This document shows, one piece after another, positions 40,093 to 47,393 of a stretch of DNA of 47,393 nt; position 1 is the stretch's first letter; every line of letters begins with the position of its first letter. Where the stretch lies: contig DAOUDG010000098.1 in NCBI GenBank assembly GCA_034431435.1, positions 1-47,393 of the forward strand. The letters run 5' to 3'. The notes under the pieces were generated by a model. The model made no database searches. It saw only the letters and a program-made list of their open reading frames with translations, and was not told the origin of the DNA. Position numbers and translations under genes: made by a program. Origin of the DNA: JAHCIE01 sp034431435. GTDB taxonomy: Bacteria; Chloroflexota; Anaerolineae; Epilineales; JAHCIE01.

Positions 40093-41031
40093 ATGAGCGA
40101 CAGCCTACACCTCCTGATCGCCTACGACGGCTCCGCCAGCGCCGATATCGCCCTGGAGGATTTGCGTCGCGCGGGTCTGCCTGACACCGTCGAGGCCCTG
40201 GTTCTGTCCGTCGCCGACGTCTGGCCCCCGTCGAGTTACGAACCGGTCGAGGCTCCAAGCGAGCGCGTCCCGCCCGCCGTCAAGATGGCCCGCTCCCAGG
40301 CGGCCCAGGCCGTCCGCGAGGCGCAGGACATGGCCGATCGCGCTGCCGCCCGCATTCGCCGCGACTTCCCCCACTGGACGATCCGCGCCGAGGCCGTCGC
40401 CGACTCCCCGGCCTGGGCCATCATCAAGCGGGCCGAAACCTGGCCCGCCCACCTCGTTGTCGTGGGCGCGCACGGCCACTCGGCTCTCAGTCGCTTCGTG
40501 CTGGGCAGCGTCTCGCAGAAGGTACTGACCGAGGTGCAGTGCTCGGTGCGCATTGCGCGGGCCATGCCCAACCGCGTGCCCGGCGATCTGCGCCTGGCCG
40601 TCGCCGTGGACGGTAGCCCAGGTGCGAGCGCGGCCCTCCGCACCATCGCCCAGCGCCGCTGGCCCCCCCACACCCAGGCCCTGGTTCTGGCCGTCGTCGA
40701 CCCGCGCACGAATGTCGCCGACAACCCCTTTGCCCCACCTCACGATGACCTCCTGGCCGCCAGCGAGCAGGAGGCCCATGCATGGGTGGACGAGACCGTC
40801 GATAGCGCCGCCGCCATACTAACCCGCGCCCAGTTGGCAACCTCCACCCTCATCAGCGAGGGCGACCCCAAGCATGCCATCATCGACGAAGCCGAGGCAT
40901 GGCAGGCCGACAGCATCTTTGTCGGCGCGAGCGGCATTACCCGTCGCGGCTACCTTGTCCTCGGCAGTGTTTCGACAGCCGTCGCTGCGCGCGCCCATTG
41001 CACGGTCGAGGTCGTCCGCTCGGCCCCCTAG
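40093..41031 (+). CDS. Tandem universal stress protein (UspA fold), complete ATP loops
   Basis: This 312-residue protein has two USP domains. Both nucleotide loops match G-x2-G-x9-G-S: G-A-H-G-H-S-A-L-S-R-F-V-L-G-S in the first and G-A-S-G-I-T-R-R-G-Y-L-V-L-G-S in the second, so ATP binding is likely in both, unlike the preceding USP. A long charged helix (R-S-Q-A-A-Q-A-V-R-E-A-Q-D-M) sits in the first domain. The stop lies nine bases before the GNAT/acyl-CoA-synthetase-like gene, so they form an operon. That suggests this USP is a partner or substrate of the acyltransferase. Confidence 0.94.
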   Translation: MSDSLHLLIAYDGSASADIALEDLRRAGLPDTVEALVLSVADVWPPSSYEPVEAPSERVPPAVKMARSQAAQAVREAQDMADRAAARIRRDFPHWTIRAEAVADSPAWAIIKRAETWPAHLVVVGAHGHSALSRFVLGSVSQKVLTEVQCSVRIARAMPNRVPGDLRLAVAVDGSPGASAALRTIAQRRWPPHTQALVLAVVDPRTNVADNPFAPPHDDLLAASEQEAHAWVDETVDSAAAILTRAQLATSTLISEGDPKHAIIDEAEAWQADSIFVGASGITRRGYLVLGSVSTAVAARAHCTVEVVRSAP

Positions 41032-41040
41032 GCGATTACT

Positions 41041-43713
41041 ATGACAACACAAGTCCGGCCCCTGTACCTGCCACCCGTCTATCAGGATCGCCCCGACTCG
41101 GGCCGCCTGATCCTGCGTGACGGAACCACCGCCAGCATCCACGTCGCCCACCCCGAGGACCTTGCCGAGCTACGCCATTTCTTCACCAGCCTATCCCTCG
41201 AATCCCGCTTGCACCGTTTCTTCTCGCCTAGCCCACCTCGCGACGAGCTTCTGGCGGCGATGTGTGACCCCTCGAATCCAAAGGAGCAGCTGACGCTAGT
41301 CGTGGAGCGCATCATCGACGGGCATCCCCGCATCGTCGCCGCCGCCTCCTATACCGCCATCGACGCCCAGAGCGCGGAGGTGGCTTTCGCCGTGGATGAC
41401 TCATTCCAGGGCAAGGGCCTGGGCAGCCTCCTGCTGGAACGGCTGGCCGTCCTGGGGGCGCGGGAGGGCATCACCCGCTTCTGGGCCGTGACGCACTCCG
41501 ACAACCGCCCCATGATCGAGACCTTCCGCCGGTCGGGCTTCCAGGTAAAGACGCGCTGGGATGGCAGTGACATCGAGATCGACCTGTCGGTCGTGCCGAG
41601 CGCCAGCAGCACGGCCCGCTCCGAGATGCGTGATCGGGTCTCCACCATCGCCTCGCTACGTCCGATCTTTGAGGCGCAGTCCGTCGCGATCATCGGCGCA
41701 TCGCGCAAGTCGAGTGGCGTCGGCCATCAGGTCATCGACTCCATCATTCGCGGCCAGTACGAGGGGGTCATCTATCCGGTCAACCCCAACGCGGATGCCG
41801 TCCACAGCATTCGCGCCTATCCGAGCGTCGCCGACCTACCTGAAGCGCCTGACCTCGCCCTCATCACCCTGCCCCGCGATCGCGTGCTGGACGCCGTGCG
41901 AGCCTGCGCCGCTCGCGGCGTCCGCGCCGTGGTGGTGGTCACGGCAGGCTTTGCCGACGGGGGCGCAGAAGGCAAGCGCCTCCAGGCTGAGCTTGTCGCG
42001 ACGGTACGCGACGCTGGCATGCGCCTCATCGGTCCCAACAGCCTCGGCATCATCGCGACGCAGCCGGACATGCGGCTGCATGCCTCCTTCTCACCCATCC
42101 AGCCGGAGCCGGGCCGCGTCGCCCTCGCCTGCCAGAGCGGCAGCGTCGGCGTCGGGATGCTCTCGCTGGCGGCGCAGCGTGGCCTGGGCATCAACCACTT
42201 CATCAGCCTCGGCAACAAGGCGGACGTGTCGAGCAACGACCTCATCCAGTATTGGGAAGAGGACGCCAACGTTAACACCATCCTGCTCTATCTAGAGTCC
42301 TTCGGCAACCCCCAACGCTTCGCCCGCCTGGCCCGCCGCGTGAGCCACGCCAAGCCCATTGTCGCCGTCAAGAGCGGCCGCACCTTCGGCACCACGGACG
42401 CGGCCGTCGAGGCTCTGTTCCGCCAGACCGGCGTCCTGCGCGCCAACACCCTCGAAGAGATGCTCGACCTGGCGGCCGCCCTCACCACCCAGCCCCTGCC
42501 CGACGGCAGCCGCATCGGCATCTTGACCAATGCCAGCGGAGCCGGACTCCTCGCCGCCGACGCCTGCAAGACGGCCGGGCTGACCATCCCCAGCCTCTTG
42601 AGTCACACCCAGGACCACCTGCGCGCCCTGCTCCCACCCAACGCGGGCACGGCGAACCCGGTGAACATCCACGTCGCCGCCCTCCCGGAGAGCTATCAGC
42701 GCGGGGTGACCGCCCTGCTGACCAACGACGAGATTGATGCCCTCGTCGTCGTCTACGTCGGCGTGGGGCTGTCCAATGACGAGGCCGTGCAACGCGCCAT
42801 CGCCGCCGGCGTCACCGAGGCGCGCGCTAGCGGCTCTCAGAAGCCGGTCCTCCTGGGTCGAATGGCAGGTGATGACCCGACCGCCCCCGGCCCGCCCGGC
42901 ATCCCCGTCTACGCCTCGCCGGAGACCCCGGCCCACGTCCTCGCCAAGCTAGTCGCCTACGCCGAGTGGCGCCGACGCCCGCCGGCCATCGTTGCCGATT
43001 TCGACGATGATGACGCGGGGGCGGCCCGCCGCGTCGCGGCCAAGGCCCTGGCGGAACGTGGCCCCGGCTGGTTGACAGCGGACGAGACACGCGCCATCTT
43101 GAACGCCATCGGCCTGCCCAACGGCCCCGGCGGAGTCGCCCGCTCCGGCGCCCAGGCGGTCGAGCTGGCCGCGACGGTCGGCTTTCCGGTCGCGATGCGT
43201 TGGTCGGCCGCGCCACCGCCGCAGACCGCCGAGGGGGAGGGCTACCGCGCCAACATCCCCACCCCCACCGCCGTCCGCCGTGTGTATCGCGAGATGCGAC
43301 AGCACTTCGCCGATCACGACCACGGCGAGACAAGCGTCCTGGTCATGCCCATGACGCGCCAGGGAGTCGAGACCCGCATCGGCGTTAGCCAGGACCCGGC
43401 GTTTGGCCCGATGGTCACCTTCAGCCTGGCGGGACGCTACGCCGAGACCATCGGCGACGTGAGCCTGCGGGTAACGCCCCTGACGGATCAGGACGCCAGC
43501 GCGATGGTACGAGCGGTGCGGGCCTTCCCCATCCTGGCCGAGGGTATCGACGGGCGCGGCGTCGATTTCCCCGCTCTCGAAGAGGCGCTCTTGCGCGTCT
43601 CACGTCTGGCCGAAGCCACGCCGGAGATTGCGGCGATCGACCTGTCGCCGGTCGATGCCCTGCCGCCGGGCGAGGGCGTGTGGGTCGCCGACGCTCGGAT
43701 ACGAGTGGCGTAG
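41041..43713 (+). CDS. GNAT - acyl-CoA-synthetase-like fusion (Pat-type), synthetase part degenerate
   Basis: This 890-residue protein has an N-terminal GNAT acetyltransferase (about 20-185) with acetyl-CoA loop Q-G-K-G-L-G (123-128) and an upstream acid (Glu113), then a CoA-binding Rossmann domain (V-A-I-I-G-A-S-R, 215-222), succinyl-CoA-ligase-like domains, and a C-terminal ATP-grasp-like region. The phosphohistidine loop (usually S-H-T-G) between S-G-R-T (445-448) and A-L-F-R-Q-T-G is missing, a gap of about 12 residues. The ATP-grasp lysine segment reads F-P-V-A-M-R-W, without the usual Lys or H-K-S-D. It is therefore probably a protein lysine acyltransferase that senses CoA esters. It is coupled to a USP gene. 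Confidence 0.92.
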   Translation: MTTQVRPLYLPPVYQDRPDSGRLILRDGTTASIHVAHPEDLAELRHFFTSLSLESRLHRFFSPSPPRDELLAAMCDPSNPKEQLTLVVERIIDGHPRIVAAASYTAIDAQSAEVAFAVDDSFQGKGLGSLLLERLAVLGAREGITRFWAVTHSDNRPMIETFRRSGFQVKTRWDGSDIEIDLSVVPSASSTARSEMRDRVSTIASLRPIFEAQSVAIIGASRKSSGVGHQVIDSIIRGQYEGVIYPVNPNADAVHSIRAYPSVADLPEAPDLALITLPRDRVLDAVRACAARGVRAVVVVTAGFADGGAEGKRLQAELVATVRDAGMRLIGPNSLGIIATQPDMRLHASFSPIQPEPGRVALACQSGSVGVGMLSLAAQRGLGINHFISLGNKADVSSNDLIQYWEEDANVNTILLYLESFGNPQRFARLARRVSHAKPIVAVKSGRTFGTTDAAVEALFRQTGVLRANTLEEMLDLAAALTTQPLPDGSRIGILTNASGAGLLAADACKTAGLTIPSLLSHTQDHLRALLPPNAGTANPVNIHVAALPESYQRGVTALLTNDEIDALVVVYVGVGLSNDEAVQRAIAAGVTEARASGSQKPVLLGRMAGDDPTAPGPPGIPVYASPETPAHVLAKLVAYAEWRRRPPAIVADFDDDDAGAARRVAAKALAERGPGWLTADETRAILNAIGLPNGPGGVARSGAQAVELAATVGFPVAMRWSAAPPPQTAEGEGYRANIPTPTAVRRVYREMRQHFADHDHGETSVLVMPMTRQGVETRIGVSQDPAFGPMVTFSLAGRYAETIGDVSLRVTPLTDQDASAMVRAVRAFPILAEGIDGRGVDFPALEEALLRVSRLAEATPEIAAIDLSPVDALPPGEGVWVADARIRVA

Positions 43714-43768
43714 AAGACCCTTCCTGTAGCGTTGCCTCTTCTTCACCCACCGCGCCGGAGCGCGGGGT

Positions 43769-43774
43769 TATACT
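43769..43774 (+). promoter_or_regulatory. -10 element for nifJ
   Basis: TATACT lies 33 bases before ATG 43808, followed by an AGGAGG ribosome-binding site. The -35 match is poor. An independent transcript from the GNAT gene is likely. Confidence 0.45.
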
Positions 43775-43807
43775 AGGGAGGTGCTTTTCCCGCCCTAGGA
43801 GGATGCC

Positions 43808-47380
<3,573 letters not shown>

Positions 47381-47393
47381 CGCCCAGCTTGGG

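Overview
The window is about 65% G+C and densely packed. It has no stretch above 300 bases without a gene, no tRNA or rRNA, no CRISPR array and no insertion sequence that I can see. It most likely comes from the chromosome of a Chloroflexota member, probably near Anaerolineae. The reasons are Thr/Pro-rich linkers behind lipoprotein anchors, a secreted protein ending in an F-L-P-L-type tail, a cyclase/NB-ARC/TPR regulator, an archaeal-type ATP-dependent DNA ligase, a staygreen-family protein and a CbiM with a fused C-terminal module. The pyruvate:ferredoxin oxidoreductase suggests anaerobic or facultative metabolism. Taxonomy is inference from gene content only.

Layout, left to right. (1) 1-2.8 kb, minus strand: two translationally coupled ATP-grasp ligases, one circularly permuted, followed by a small two-helix membrane protein cut by the window edge. 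(2) 2.8-6.4 kb: an alpha/beta hydrolase, an NAD-dependent epimerase, a class III CoA-transferase and an RmlC-like cupin. (3) 6.5-11.2 kb, minus strand: miaA, a DUF58 protein and a membrane transglutaminase in one run. (4) 11.3-14 kb: a lipoprotein hydrolase, a methyltransferase and an unrecognised protein. (5) 14-17 kb, minus strand: a cobalt/nickel ECF transporter operon (cbiM-cbiQ-cbiO) with a readable promoter, a palindrome over the expected start of transcription, and a leader hairpin. (6) 17-23 kb: a membrane glycosyltransferase, a DHA2 drug exporter, an endonuclease III-like glycosylase overlapping a polyprenyl diphosphate synthase, and a DUF4097 membrane protein. (7) 23-28 kb: a nucleotidyltransferase/phosphomannomutase-like fusion, a small helical protein, a metallo-beta-lactamase-fold hydrolase coupled to a MaoC hydratase. 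(8) 28-36 kb: a propeller lipoprotein, a cyclase-NB-ARC-TPR regulator, DNA ligase with a coupled LON-domain protein, and an AcuC-like deacetylase coupled to a staygreen (Mg-dechelatase family) homologue. (9) 36-47 kb, plus strand: glutamate dehydrogenase, a baeRF-type protein, two tandem universal stress proteins, a GNAT/acyl-CoA-synthetase-like fusion, and NifJ.

Working together: the cbi operon supplies Co or Ni, probably under metal-responsive repression. The second universal stress protein and the GNAT fusion sit 9 bases apart, which resembles the mycobacterial arrangement in which a cAMP-linked acetyltransferase modifies a universal stress protein. GDH and NifJ place amino-acid and pyruvate oxidation in the same neighbourhood. 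Several promoters share an extended -10 of the form TGN-TATA(A/C)T, and two genes appear to be transcribed leaderless.

The items most worth following up are the staygreen homologue that lacks the usual His-x-Asp and is coupled to a deacetylase-like enzyme, the control region of the cbi operon, the GNAT fusion whose synthetase active sites look destroyed, and the paired ATP-grasp ligases.
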